Positions 27,170-36,022 of a DNA stretch of 64,000 bases are shown piece by piece. The position numbers and the translations under genes are program-made. The notes beneath the pieces are model-generated. The model worked only from the letters and a program-made list of their open reading frames with translations. It did not search any database and was not told where the DNA came from. Positions within the stretch are counted from its first letter, which is position 1. Each line of letters begins with the position of its first letter. Origin of the DNA: Sphaerotilus montanus (GTDB lineage Bacteria > Pseudomonadota > Gammaproteobacteria > Burkholderiales > Burkholderiaceae_C); NCBI RefSeq assembly GCF_013410775.1, contig NZ_JACCFH010000001.1, forward strand, positions 4,588,001 through 4,652,000, written 5' to 3'.

Positions 27170-27778
27170 TTGACTGCCCTCTTGAGACTTTCGGGCTGGA
27201 TCGATGCGTTCAATGAACGTGTCGGCCGCCTGCTGTCGTGGCTGGTGCTGGCCGCGGTGCTGATCAGCGCCGGCAACGCGATCATGCGCAAGACCTTCAA
27301 CATCGGCTCGAACGCCTTCCTGGAAATCCAGTGGTACCTGTTCGCCGCCGTGTTCATGCTCGGCGCCGGCTATGCCTTCCTGAAGAACGCCCACGTGCGC
27401 ATCGACTTCATCTCGTCGAAGCTGTCGACCCGCACCAACACCATCATCGACATCCTCGGCATGGTGCTCTTCCTGATCCCGCTGAGCCTGATCCTGATCG
27501 ACCTGTCGTGGCCGCTGTTCGTGCGCGCCTATGACAGCGGCGAGATGAGCCAGAACGCCGGCGGTCTGATCCGCTGGCCGGTGCTGCTGCTGATCCCGGC
27601 CGGGTTCGGCATCCTGCTGGTGCAGGCCGTGTCGGAACTGATCAAGCGCGTGGCCTACCTGAAGGGCCTGCGCGACGAGCCGATGTCGGTCGAACACGGC
27701 CCGAGCGACGAAGAAAAACTCGCCGCCGAACTCGCCGCCAAGGCCGAGCAGGCTGCCCTCGAAGGAGCCCGCCCGTGA
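27170..27778 (+). CDS. TRAP transporter small permease (DctQ-type)
   Basis: It has 202 residues with four transmembrane helices. SWLVLAAVLISAGNAIMRKT, LEIQWYLFAAVFMLGAGYAF, and VRIDFISSKLSTRT are typical of the DctQ fold. The start is TTG 27170: GGAG lies eight bases before it and no better ATG fits. The stop overlaps the large-permease GTG (GTGA). The charged C-terminal tail (after residue 165) is long for this family. Confidence 0.9.
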   Translation: MTALLRLSGWIDAFNERVGRLLSWLVLAAVLISAGNAIMRKTFNIGSNAFLEIQWYLFAAVFMLGAGYAFLKNAHVRIDFISSKLSTRTNTIIDILGMVLFLIPLSLILIDLSWPLFVRAYDSGEMSQNAGGLIRWPVLLLIPAGFGILLVQAVSELIKRVAYLKGLRDEPMSVEHGPSDEEKLAAELAAKAEQAALEGARP

Positions 27779-29568
27779 TCGAGTTCATCACCCAGAATTT
27801 TGTGCCGCTGATGTTCTGCGGCCTGTTCGTGTTCCTGCTGACCGGCATCCCTGTCGCCTTCGGTCTCGCGGCCACCGGCCTCGTGTTCGGCTTCGTCGGC
27901 ATGGAGGTGGGCCTCTTCGGTGGCAACCTGTTCCAGGCGCTGCCGCTGCGGATCTTCGGGATCATGCAGAACGACACCCTGCTGGCGATCCCCTTCTTCA
28001 CCTTCATGGGGATCATCCTGGAGCGATCCGGGATGGCGGAGGACCTGCTCGAAACCGTGGGGCAGGTGTTCGGCCCGCTGCGTGGCGGTCTGGCGGTCGC
28101 GGTGATCCTGGTCGGCGCACTGCTGGCGGCCACCACCGGCGTCGTCGCGGCGGCCGTGATCTCGATGGGCCTGATCTCGCTGCCCATCATGCTGCGCTAC
28201 GGCTACAACCGCACCATCGCCACCGGCACCATCACCGCCTCCGGCACCCTCGCGCAAGCGATTCCCCCGTCGCTGGTGCTGATCGTGCTGGCCGACCAGC
28301 TCGGCCGCTCGGTCGGCGACATGTACGCCGGCGCGCTGGTGCCGGGCCTGCTGTTGGTGGGTCTGTACCTGGCCTTCATCGCGGCCGTGGCGATCTTCAA
28401 GCCGGACTGGGTGCCCGCCCTGCCGCCCGAAGCGCGCATCTACCGCGAAGCCAACGGCGCGAGCGGCCACAAGTCGCTGCTGGCGCTGCTGCTGATCTGC
28501 GGCGTGGCCGGCTGGGCCTGGTCGCAGGTGCATGAAAGCATCGTGAACCCGTGGATGGGCCGCACGCTGCCCGCGCCAGGCGACGAGACGCTGATCATGT
28601 CGATGACCATCGCCTCCTTCCTGGCGCTGGGTCTGGCAATGGTCAACCGAGTGTTGAAGATGGGCCTGCTGTCGAAGCTGGCCGAGCGCTTCACCTTCGT
28701 GCTGATCCCGCCGCTGGTGCTGATCTTCCTGGTGCTGGGCACGATCTTCCTGGGGGTGGCGACGCCGACGGAAGGTGGCGCGATGGGCGCGGTCGGTGCG
28801 CTGCTGATGGCGTTCTCGCGCGGCCAGATCAACCGCGCGCTGATGAACCAGGCGCTCGACAGCACCGCACGGCTGAGCTGCTTCGTGCTGTTCATCCTGA
28901 TCGGCTCGACGGTGTTCAGCTTCACGTTCAACGCCGCCGACGGCCACATCTGGGTCGAGCACCTGTTCGACAACATGCCCGGCGGCGCGATGGGCTTCCT
29001 GATCGTCGTGAACCTGCTGGTGTTCGTGCTGGGCTGCTTCATCGACTTCTTCGAGATCGCCTTCATCGTCGTGCCGATCCTGGCACCGGTGGCCGAGAAG
29101 CTCCTGCCGGAACTGCTGCCGGCGGGTTACCCGGCGGACTTCGCGATGGTGTGGTTCGGCGTGATCCTGGCGATGAACCTGCAGACCTCGTTCCTGACGC
29201 CGCCGTTCGGCTTTGCCCTGTTCTACCTGCGCAGCGTCGCGGCGAAGAAGGACTACAAGGACCGCGTGACCGGCGAGATGATCCCGGCGGTGCAGACCTC
29301 GCAGATCTACAAGGGCTCGATCGCCTTCATCGTGCTGCAGCTCATCATGGTCGGGGTGGTGATCGCCTTCCCGACGCTGGTGTCCGGTGATGCGGTCGTG
29401 GCCAGCACCATCGACGCCAACCAGGCGCTGCAGGAGATGACCATCGCCAACGAGCAGGCCCCGGCCGAGCAGAACATGCAAGGTCTGGAGCCTCCGGCGG
29501 GCGCGGCGTCGGAACCCGACCCGATGGACGCCTTCAAGGATCTGCCGAAGGACGGCGCGAAGCAGTAA
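27775..29568 (+). CDS. TRAP transporter large permease (DctM-type, long form)
   Basis: It has 597 residues, which places it in the long subgroup associated with mannitol/chloroaromatic-type TRAP systems. About twelve to fourteen helices are visible. AIPPSLVLIVLADQLGRSVG, PTEGGAMGAVGALL and DFFEIAFIVVPILAPVAEKL are diagnostic. The acidic Pro-rich tail after residue 560 is unusual. AAGGAG precedes the GTG start. No periplasmic DctP receptor gene is adjacent, so it must be encoded elsewhere. Confidence 0.93.
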   Translation: MIEFITQNFVPLMFCGLFVFLLTGIPVAFGLAATGLVFGFVGMEVGLFGGNLFQALPLRIFGIMQNDTLLAIPFFTFMGIILERSGMAEDLLETVGQVFGPLRGGLAVAVILVGALLAATTGVVAAAVISMGLISLPIMLRYGYNRTIATGTITASGTLAQAIPPSLVLIVLADQLGRSVGDMYAGALVPGLLLVGLYLAFIAAVAIFKPDWVPALPPEARIYREANGASGHKSLLALLLICGVAGWAWSQVHESIVNPWMGRTLPAPGDETLIMSMTIASFLALGLAMVNRVLKMGLLSKLAERFTFVLIPPLVLIFLVLGTIFLGVATPTEGGAMGAVGALLMAFSRGQINRALMNQALDSTARLSCFVLFILIGSTVFSFTFNAADGHIWVEHLFDNMPGGAMGFLIVVNLLVFVLGCFIDFFEIAFIVVPILAPVAEKLLPELLPAGYPADFAMVWFGVILAMNLQTSFLTPPFGFALFYLRSVAAKKDYKDRVTGEMIPAVQTSQIYKGSIAFIVLQLIMVGVVIAFPTLVSGDAVVASTIDANQALQEMTIANEQAPAEQNMQGLEPPAGAASEPDPMDAFKDLPKDGAKQ

Positions 29569-29638
29569 GCCCGCAGGGGCTGCGGACAGCGCGCGGCGCT
29601 GTCATGCGGGGGCACGCATTCGTTGATAAGCTCACGAA

Positions 29639-31069
29639 ATGCGTGCCCTTCTTTCTTTTCGTTTCCCGCCGCCCGCTGCGTTTCTGGCGATCGGCTTGGG
29701 TCTGCTGACCGGCTGCAGCACCCCGACACCGCTCCCGCCCCCCGTGTCCACCGCCGCCTTGGCCCGTCCCGCCTGGCAGGCACCATTGCCACACGCGGGC
29801 GATCCGGGCCGGCTCGTGTCCTGGTGGTCGCAATTCGATGACCCGCTGCTGCCTGCGCTGATCGACGAGGCCCAGGCCGCCCACCCACTGCTCGCCCAGG
29901 CGCTCGCCCGCATCCAGCAGGCCCGTGCCGGCCAGCGCGTGGCGGCGTCCGCCGGCTGGCCAACCGTCGGCGCCAACGTGCAGGCCCAGCGCGGCTCATC
30001 CGCCGCCACGGGCTTCAACGCAGTCAGCCAGGCCAGCGCCGTCGCCGACGCCGGCTGGGAGATCGACCTGTTCGGCGGCGTGCGCCACGGCCTGGACGCC
30101 GCCCGCTCGCGTGCCGAGCAGGCCGAACTCGGCTGGCACGAGGCGCGTGTCTCGCTGGCGGCCGAAGTGGCGCAGACCTATGTCGCGCTGCGCACCTGTG
30201 AAGCCACGGTCGCGCTCTACACCCGCGAGGCCGACTCGCTCGGCCGCAGCAGCGCACTGGTGCAGAAAAAGGCCGACGTCGGATTCGAAGCACCCGCCAA
30301 CGCCAGACTGGCCCAGGCTTCGGCCGCACAGGCGCGCGACCGCGTGACCGTGCAGCAGACGGAATGTGCCCTGCTGGTGAAGGCGCTGGTGCTCTTGACC
30401 GGCGCCGAAGAGCGTGCCTTGCGCGACCGGCTCGCCACCCGCGCCGCTCGCCTGCCCCAGCCGACCTCCTTCGCCCTGAACACCCTGCCGGCCGCGACGC
30501 TGGCCCAGCGGCCCGACCTCGCCGCCGCGGAGCGCGAACTGCAGGCCAGCGCCGCCGACGTGGGCGTGGCCGAAGCGGCGCGCTGGCCCCAGTTGACGAT
30601 CGGCGGCAACCTCGGCATCGGACTGGTCCGCACCGGCGGCAGCACCTCGGACGCCCTGACCTGGGGCTTCGGGCCGAACCTGTCGCTGCCGATCTTCAAC
30701 CGCGGCCGGCTGCAGGCACAGGCCGACGCCGCCCGCGCCCGCTACGACGACGCCCGCGCCGGCTACGCGCTGAAGCTGCGCTCGGCGGTGCGCGAGGTCG
30801 AGGAAGCGCTGCTGCGGCTCGACGCCAGCCAGCGCCGCGAGGCCGACGCCCGCACCGCCGCCGAAGGGCTGCGCAGCTTCCTCGGCAGCACCGAAGAACG
30901 CGCCCGGCTCGGCTCGGCCAGCGTCATCGAGACCGAGGAAGCCCGCCGCCTGACGCTCTCGGCCGAGGCCACATTGCTGGCGCTGCAGCGTGAACAGGTC
31001 GCCGCCTGGATCAGCTTGTACCGCGCCATCGGCGGCGGCTGGACCCGCGAAACCAACACCCCTTCGTGA
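29639..31069 (+). CDS. NodT/OprM-type outer-membrane efflux lipoprotein
   Basis: It has 476 residues with a lipobox LLTGC at about residues 21-25. It forms the outer-membrane channel of an RND efflux pump. The start of the mature part, SWWSQFDDPLLPALIDEAQ, and the later ATLAQRPDLAAAERELQAS and FGPNLSLPIFNRGRLQAQAD are typical of the family. It is the first gene of a three-gene operon: seven bases to the membrane fusion protein. No regulator gene is adjacent. The substrates are unknown. Confidence 0.94.
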   Translation: MRALLSFRFPPPAAFLAIGLGLLTGCSTPTPLPPPVSTAALARPAWQAPLPHAGDPGRLVSWWSQFDDPLLPALIDEAQAAHPLLAQALARIQQARAGQRVAASAGWPTVGANVQAQRGSSAATGFNAVSQASAVADAGWEIDLFGGVRHGLDAARSRAEQAELGWHEARVSLAAEVAQTYVALRTCEATVALYTREADSLGRSSALVQKKADVGFEAPANARLAQASAAQARDRVTVQQTECALLVKALVLLTGAEERALRDRLATRAARLPQPTSFALNTLPAATLAQRPDLAAAERELQASAADVGVAEAARWPQLTIGGNLGIGLVRTGGSTSDALTWGFGPNLSLPIFNRGRLQAQADAARARYDDARAGYALKLRSAVREVEEALLRLDASQRREADARTAAEGLRSFLGSTEERARLGSASVIETEEARRLTLSAEATLLALQREQVAAWISLYRAIGGGWTRETNTPS

Positions 31070-31076
31070 CACCGAC

Positions 31077-32186
31077 ATGACCCAACCCATCTCCCGCTCC
31101 GTCACGCTGAAGCTGGCATTCGCGTTCGCCGTGCCCCTCTGTGCCTTGTCTGCCGGGGCCGCCGACGCCCCCGCCTCCGCCGCCCCCAAGCCCGCGCTGA
31201 CCGTCTCCGTCACCACCCCCCAGTCCGGCACGCTGCCCCAGTCGCTCGCCGCCAACGGCAGCATCGCGGCGTGGCAGGAGATCGTCATCGGCGCCGAGAC
31301 GCAGGGGCTGCGGCTGGTCGAGGTGAACGTGCAGGTCGGGGACCGGGTGAAGAAAGGCCAGTTGCTGGCGCGGCTGCAGAGCGACACGCTCGCCGCCGAC
31401 CTCGCTGCCACCAAGGCCGGCCTCGCCGAAGCCGAAGCGACGCTCGCCGAAGCCCAGTCCAACGCCGAACGCGCCCGCGCCCTGCAGCCCAGCGGCGCCC
31501 TGAGCGCGCAGCAGATCCAGCAATACACCACCGGCGAAGCCACCGCCCGCGCCCGGCTGCAGTCGCTCAAGGCCCGGCTCGCCGCCGACACGCTGCGGCT
31601 GAACCAGACCAGCCTCAAGGCGCCAGACGACGGCGTGATCAGCGCCCGGCTCGCCACGATGGGCGCCATCGCCCAGCCGGGGCAGGAGCTGTTCCGCTTG
31701 ATCCGCCAGGGCCGGCTGGAGTGGCGCGCCGAGGTGCCCGCCGCCGACCTGCACCGGCTGCAGCCGGGCGTAGCAGTGAAGGTGATCCCGGCCGGTGGCA
31801 GCGCGATCGACGCCAAGGTGCGCCTGCTCGCGCCGACCGTCGACCCGGTCACGCGCAACGGCCTTGTCTACGTCGACCTGCCCGCGGGTGGCACCGCGCG
31901 GCCCGGCATGTTCGCCCGCGGCGAGTTCGTCATTGGCGAGTCCTCGGCGCTGACGCTGCCACAGACGGCCGTGGTGCTGCGCGACGGCTACAGCTACGTC
32001 TTCCGCCTCGTCCAGGGCAACCGCGTGCAGCAGACCAAGGTGCAGGTCGGCCGGCGCCTGGGTGACCGGGTCGAGGTCACGGCGGGCCTGAACGCCAGCG
32101 CGCAGGTGGTCGCACAAGGCGGTGGCTTCCTGGCGGACGGCGACCTCGTCAAAGTAGTCGCAGCGGGTGCGGGAGCCAAGCCGTGA
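31077..32186 (+). CDS. RND efflux periplasmic adaptor (membrane fusion protein)
   Basis: It has 369 residues with an N-terminal signal peptide (ALSAGAADAPA). The lipoyl-like half-motifs are present (IVIGAETQGLRLVEVNVQVG and later LKAPDDGVISARLATMGAIA). A coiled-coil hairpin lies between about 105 and 180, rich in Ala, Glu and Leu. It links the inner-membrane pump to the outer-membrane channel. ATG 31077 starts MTQPISRSVTLKL. Its stop overlaps the GTG of the pump gene. Confidence 0.94.
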   Translation: MTQPISRSVTLKLAFAFAVPLCALSAGAADAPASAAPKPALTVSVTTPQSGTLPQSLAANGSIAAWQEIVIGAETQGLRLVEVNVQVGDRVKKGQLLARLQSDTLAADLAATKAGLAEAEATLAEAQSNAERARALQPSGALSAQQIQQYTTGEATARARLQSLKARLAADTLRLNQTSLKAPDDGVISARLATMGAIAQPGQELFRLIRQGRLEWRAEVPAADLHRLQPGVAVKVIPAGGSAIDAKVRLLAPTVDPVTRNGLVYVDLPAGGTARPGMFARGEFVIGESSALTLPQTAVVLRDGYSYVFRLVQGNRVQQTKVQVGRRLGDRVEVTAGLNASAQVVAQGGGFLADGDLVKVVAAGAGAKP

Positions 32187-35100
32187 ACGTCTCCTCCTGG
32201 TCGATCCGCAACCCGATCCCGGCGATCCTGCTGTTCATCCTGCTCACGCTCGGCGGCCTGATGGGCTTCCGGGCGATGACGATCCAGAACTTCCCCGACA
32301 TCGACCTGCCGACGGTGATGGTCACGGCCGCCCTGCCCGGCGCCGCCCCCGCACAGCTCGAAACCGAGGTTGCCCGCAAGCTCGAGAACGCCGTCGCCAC
32401 GCTCAAGGGCGTCAAGCACATCTACACGCTGGTGAGCGACGGCTCGGTCACTGTCACGGTCGAGTTCCGCCTGGAAAAGCCCACGCAGGAAGCCGTGGAC
32501 GACGTGCGCGACGCGGTGGCCCGCGTGCGCTCGGACCTGCCGGGTGACCTGCGCGACCCGGTGATCCAGAAGATGGACTTGGCCGGCGCGCCGATCCTGA
32601 CCTACACCGTCGCCTCCGACCGGATGGACGACGAGGCGCTGAGCTGGTTCGTCGACAACACGATTGCCAAGCAGATGCTGTCGGTGCGCGGCGTCGGCGC
32701 CGTGTCGCGGGTGGGCGGCGTGACGCGCGAGGTGCGGGTCGAACTCGATCCGGCGCAGTTGCTCGCCCTGAACGCCACCGCGTCGGACGTCTCGCGCCAG
32801 TTGCGCCAGGTGCAGCAGGACGCCCCCGGCGGCCGCAGCGACATCGGTGGCGCCGAGCAGGCCGTGCGCACGCTCGCCACCGTGCAGAGCGCCGAGGCAC
32901 TCGGGCGGCTGGAGATCGCGCTGTCGGACGGCCGCCGTGTCCGCCTGGACCAGATCGCCCGCGTCACCGACACGGTCACCGAGCCACGCGCAGTCGCGCT
33001 GCTGAACGGCAAGCCGGTGGTCGGCTTCGAACTCACGCGCTCGAAGGGGGCGGGTGAAGTGGCCATCGCCGCGGACGTGCGCGCCCGGGTCGAGGCGCTG
33101 CGCCAGAGCCACCCGGAGATCACCTTCACCGAGGCGTTCAACTTCGTCGACCCGGTGCAGGAGGGCTATGACGGCTCGATGATGCTGCTCTATGAGGGCG
33201 CCATCCTGGCGGTGATCGTGGTGTGGTTCTTCCTGCGCGACTGGCGGGCGACGCTGGTGTCGGCGATCGCGCTGCCGCTGTCGGTGATCCCGACGTTCGC
33301 GGTGATGCACCTGCTCGGCTTCACGGTCAACGTGGTGACGCTGCTGAGCCTGTCGCTGGTGGTCGGCATCCTGGTGGACGATGCCATCGTCGAGATCGAG
33401 AACATCATGCGCCACCTCGCGATGGGCAAGACCCCGTTCGAGGCCGCGATGGAAGCCGCCGACGAGATCGGCATGGCGGTGATCGCGACGACGTTCACGC
33501 TGATCGCCGTGTTCCTGCCGACCGCGTTCATGAGCGGCGTGCCGGGCAAGTTCTTCGTTCAGTTCGGCTGGACGGCGGCGATCGCGGTGTTCTTCTCGCT
33601 GGTGGTGGCCCGGATGCTGACGCCGATGATGGCCGCCTACCTGCTGCGCCCGCCGAAGCATGTGGAGAAGGATCCGCGCTGGATGGGCTGGTACCTGGGG
33701 ATGGCGAAGTGGTGCCTGAACCACCGCATCGTCACGTCGCTGGCGACGGTGGGTTTCTTCGTCGGCTCGTTCATGCTGGTGCCCTACCTGCCGACCGGCT
33801 TCATCCCGCCGGATGACCTGTCCCAGACGCAGGTGACCCTCACCCTGCCGCCCGGCTCGACGCTGAAGGAAACGACCGCGCTGGCCGAACAGGCGCGCCA
33901 GCTGGTCACGCGCAACCCGCACGTCAAGCTGGTCTACACCGCGATCGGCGGCGGCGCGGCGGGCGCGGACCCCTTCGCCCCGCAAGGCGCGGCCAGCGTG
34001 ACCAAGGCCGTGCTGACCATCAACATGACACCCCGCCAGGACCGCCCTGGCGTCAGCAAGCAGGACATCGAGGGCGAGCTGCGCAAGCTGGTCGACGAGC
34101 TGCCGGGGGCGCGGGTGAAGGTCGGCTTCGGGGGCTCCAGCGAGAAGTACATCCTCGTGCTGGCGAGCGAAAACGGCACCGCGCTGGCCGACCACGCCAA
34201 GGTGGTGGAGCGCGAACTGCGCAGCATCCCCGGCATCGGCAATGTCGTGTCCACCTCCAGCCTGGTGCGGCCGGAGCTGATCGTGCGGCCGGACGCGGAT
34301 CGCGCCGCCGACCTCGGCGTGACGACCGCGGCGATCGCCGACACGCTGCGGGTGGCCACCAGCGGCGACTACGACCAGAGCCTGGCCAAGCTGAACCTGT
34401 CACAGCGGCAGGTGCCGATCGTCGTGCGGCTGCCGGCCGAGGCGCGGGCGGACCTGGAACTGCTCGGCCGGCTGCCGGTGCCGGGCGCACGCGGGCCGGT
34501 GCCGCTGTCGAGTGTGGCGACGCTGGAGATGGCGAGCGGCCCGGCGCAGATCGACCGCTACGACCGCCAGCGCAACATCAACTTCGAGATCGAGCTGAAC
34601 GGCGTGCCGCTCGGCGAGGTCGAGCGGCTGGCGCAGGCGCTGCCGAGCCTGCAGCAACTGCCGCCCGGCGTGATGCAGACGACGGTGGGCGACGCCGAGG
34701 CGATGGCCGAGCTGTTCCAGAGCTTCTCGCTGGCGATGCTGACGGGCGTGCTGTGCATCTACATCGTGCTGGTGCTGCTGTTCAAGGACTTCATCCAGCC
34801 GGTGACCATCCTGGCGGCGCTGGTGCTGTCGATCCCGGGCGCGTTCCTGGCGCTGTTCGTGACGCACACGGCGCTGTCGATGCCGTCGATGATCGGCCTG
34901 ATCATGCTGATGGGCATCGCGACGAAGAACTCGATCCTGCTGGTGGACTATGTCGTGCTGGCGCGGCGTGACCACGGGCTGAACCGCTGGGACGCCGTGC
35001 TCGACGCCTGCCACAAGCGGGCGCGGCCGATCATCATGACGACGATCGCGATGGGCGCGGGGATGATGCCGATCGCGCTGGGGCTGGGGGTGGACCCGAG

Positions 35101-35266
35101 TTTCCGGGCGCCGATGGCGATCGTGGTGATCGGGGGGTTGATCACGTCCACGTTCCTGAGTCTGCTGGTGATTCCGGTGGTGTTCACCTATGTGGACGAC
35201 GGGATGGGGCTGGTGGGGCGGGTGTTTCGGCGCCAGAAACCGCAACCCCTGCCCCTCCAGCCCTGA
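32183..35266 (+). CDS. RND multidrug efflux pump (HAE1/AcrB type)
   Basis: It has 1027 residues, the usual length. It begins SWSIRNPIPAILLFILLTLG and contains two sets of six helices with the large periplasmic loops between. The proton-relay helix 4 has VGILVDDAIVEIENIMRH. GIATKNSILLVDYVVLAR and IIMTTIAMGAGMMPIALG are near the C terminus. It starts with GTG 32183, overlapping the adaptor stop (GTGA). The substrate range is not visible; such pumps export drugs, dyes or metals depending on the subgroup. Confidence 0.95.
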   Translation: MNVSSWSIRNPIPAILLFILLTLGGLMGFRAMTIQNFPDIDLPTVMVTAALPGAAPAQLETEVARKLENAVATLKGVKHIYTLVSDGSVTVTVEFRLEKPTQEAVDDVRDAVARVRSDLPGDLRDPVIQKMDLAGAPILTYTVASDRMDDEALSWFVDNTIAKQMLSVRGVGAVSRVGGVTREVRVELDPAQLLALNATASDVSRQLRQVQQDAPGGRSDIGGAEQAVRTLATVQSAEALGRLEIALSDGRRVRLDQIARVTDTVTEPRAVALLNGKPVVGFELTRSKGAGEVAIAADVRARVEALRQSHPEITFTEAFNFVDPVQEGYDGSMMLLYEGAILAVIVVWFFLRDWRATLVSAIALPLSVIPTFAVMHLLGFTVNVVTLLSLSLVVGILVDDAIVEIENIMRHLAMGKTPFEAAMEAADEIGMAVIATTFTLIAVFLPTAFMSGVPGKFFVQFGWTAAIAVFFSLVVARMLTPMMAAYLLRPPKHVEKDPRWMGWYLGMAKWCLNHRIVTSLATVGFFVGSFMLVPYLPTGFIPPDDLSQTQVTLTLPPGSTLKETTALAEQARQLVTRNPHVKLVYTAIGGGAAGADPFAPQGAASVTKAVLTINMTPRQDRPGVSKQDIEGELRKLVDELPGARVKVGFGGSSEKYILVLASENGTALADHAKVVERELRSIPGIGNVVSTSSLVRPELIVRPDADRAADLGVTTAAIADTLRVATSGDYDQSLAKLNLSQRQVPIVVRLPAEARADLELLGRLPVPGARGPVPLSSVATLEMASGPAQIDRYDRQRNINFEIELNGVPLGEVERLAQALPSLQQLPPGVMQTTVGDAEAMAELFQSFSLAMLTGVLCIYIVLVLLFKDFIQPVTILAALVLSIPGAFLALFVTHTALSMPSMIGLIMLMGIATKNSILLVDYVVLARRDHGLNRWDAVLDACHKRARPIIMTTIAMGAGMMPIALGLGVDPSFRAPMAIVVIGGLITSTFLSLLVIPVVFTYVDDGMGLVGRVFRRQKPQPLPLQP

Positions 35267-35275
35267 AACGTCCAC

Positions 35276-35926
35276 TCACGGCGGGAAGGTGCGCGACACC
35301 ATTTCGCCATGCAGCACGCCTTCGCCCTGCGGATGGCTGGCCGGCCGGACCGTGTGCCGCTTGACGATGCCAAGCCCGAGTTCGGGCGCCGTCCAGAGCG
35401 TCTCGGTCTCTCCCAGCGAATTGGTGGCCGAGACCCGGAACGCCCGGAAAGTCCCTGCAGGCACCTTCACGTTCTCCCAGGCCTCGACCTTCCAGTCCAC
35501 ATCGACCGGCACCACGCGCCCTGATGGATACAGGGTCACGTTGTGCTTCGAGGTCCACTGACTGCCAAGCACCAGTGGCATGCGGTAGCCCATCGGCGGA
35601 TCAAAGGACTGCACCAGTTGCCCGGCAGGGTTCAGCACCGCGACGAGGGCCCGGCTGCCCGGCGTGTACAACTGTGTGCCCGCCTGCTTCGATTCGTGCT
35701 CTTCGAGCGTCTGTTCCCCCCACTTGACCAGACCGAAGGTCCAGACCACCGGTCCATCGGTCGTGCCGTAGCTGCCGGAACTCTTGCGCCAGTATGTGGT
35801 GACGGCACCGACCGGTATTTCCGTGTAGGTGTCGATGCGCGGCGGCGTGGTGCCACAGCCGGCTGCGAGTGCGGCTACCGCCAGCATGGTCGCCAGCGTG
35901 CGGCGAGTGATCAACGGAACCTGCAT
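35276..35926 (-). CDS. Putative lipoprotein related to the one at 10076-10798
   Basis: It has 216 residues with lipobox ALAAGC at about residues 19-24. AGGAGG lies six bases before the ATG, a strong ribosome site. The mature part has IPVGAVTTYWRKSSGSYGTT and VKVPAGTFRAFRVSATN, then LWTAPELGLGIVKRH. The PAGTF and W-x-P-x-LGLGxVKR elements match those of the lipoprotein in the quinoprotein operon, so I infer a common fold. No function was recognised. It is convergent with the RND operon, nine bases apart. Confidence 0.75.
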   Translation of the reverse strand: MQVPLITRRTLATMLAVAALAAGCGTTPPRIDTYTEIPVGAVTTYWRKSSGSYGTTDGPVVWTFGLVKWGEQTLEEHESKQAGTQLYTPGSRALVAVLNPAGQLVQSFDPPMGYRMPLVLGSQWTSKHNVTLYPSGRVVPVDVDWKVEAWENVKVPAGTFRAFRVSATNSLGETETLWTAPELGLGIVKRHTVRPASHPQGEGVLHGEMVSRTFPP

Positions 35927-36022
35927 GTCGAACCTCCTGGAAATCGTTGACGAGACAACCCGGCACCAGGCAGGTGCCGAAAGGGAATCTAGTCCGATCG
36001 CCGGTCCGGCAACTGAGCCCGC

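Noticed and set aside
27655-29481. Long minus-strand open frame opposite the TRAP large permease
   Set aside because: Composition is dominated by His, Gln, Arg and Asp as expected for the antisense of a hydrophobic protein, and the TRAP permease on the plus strand is certain.
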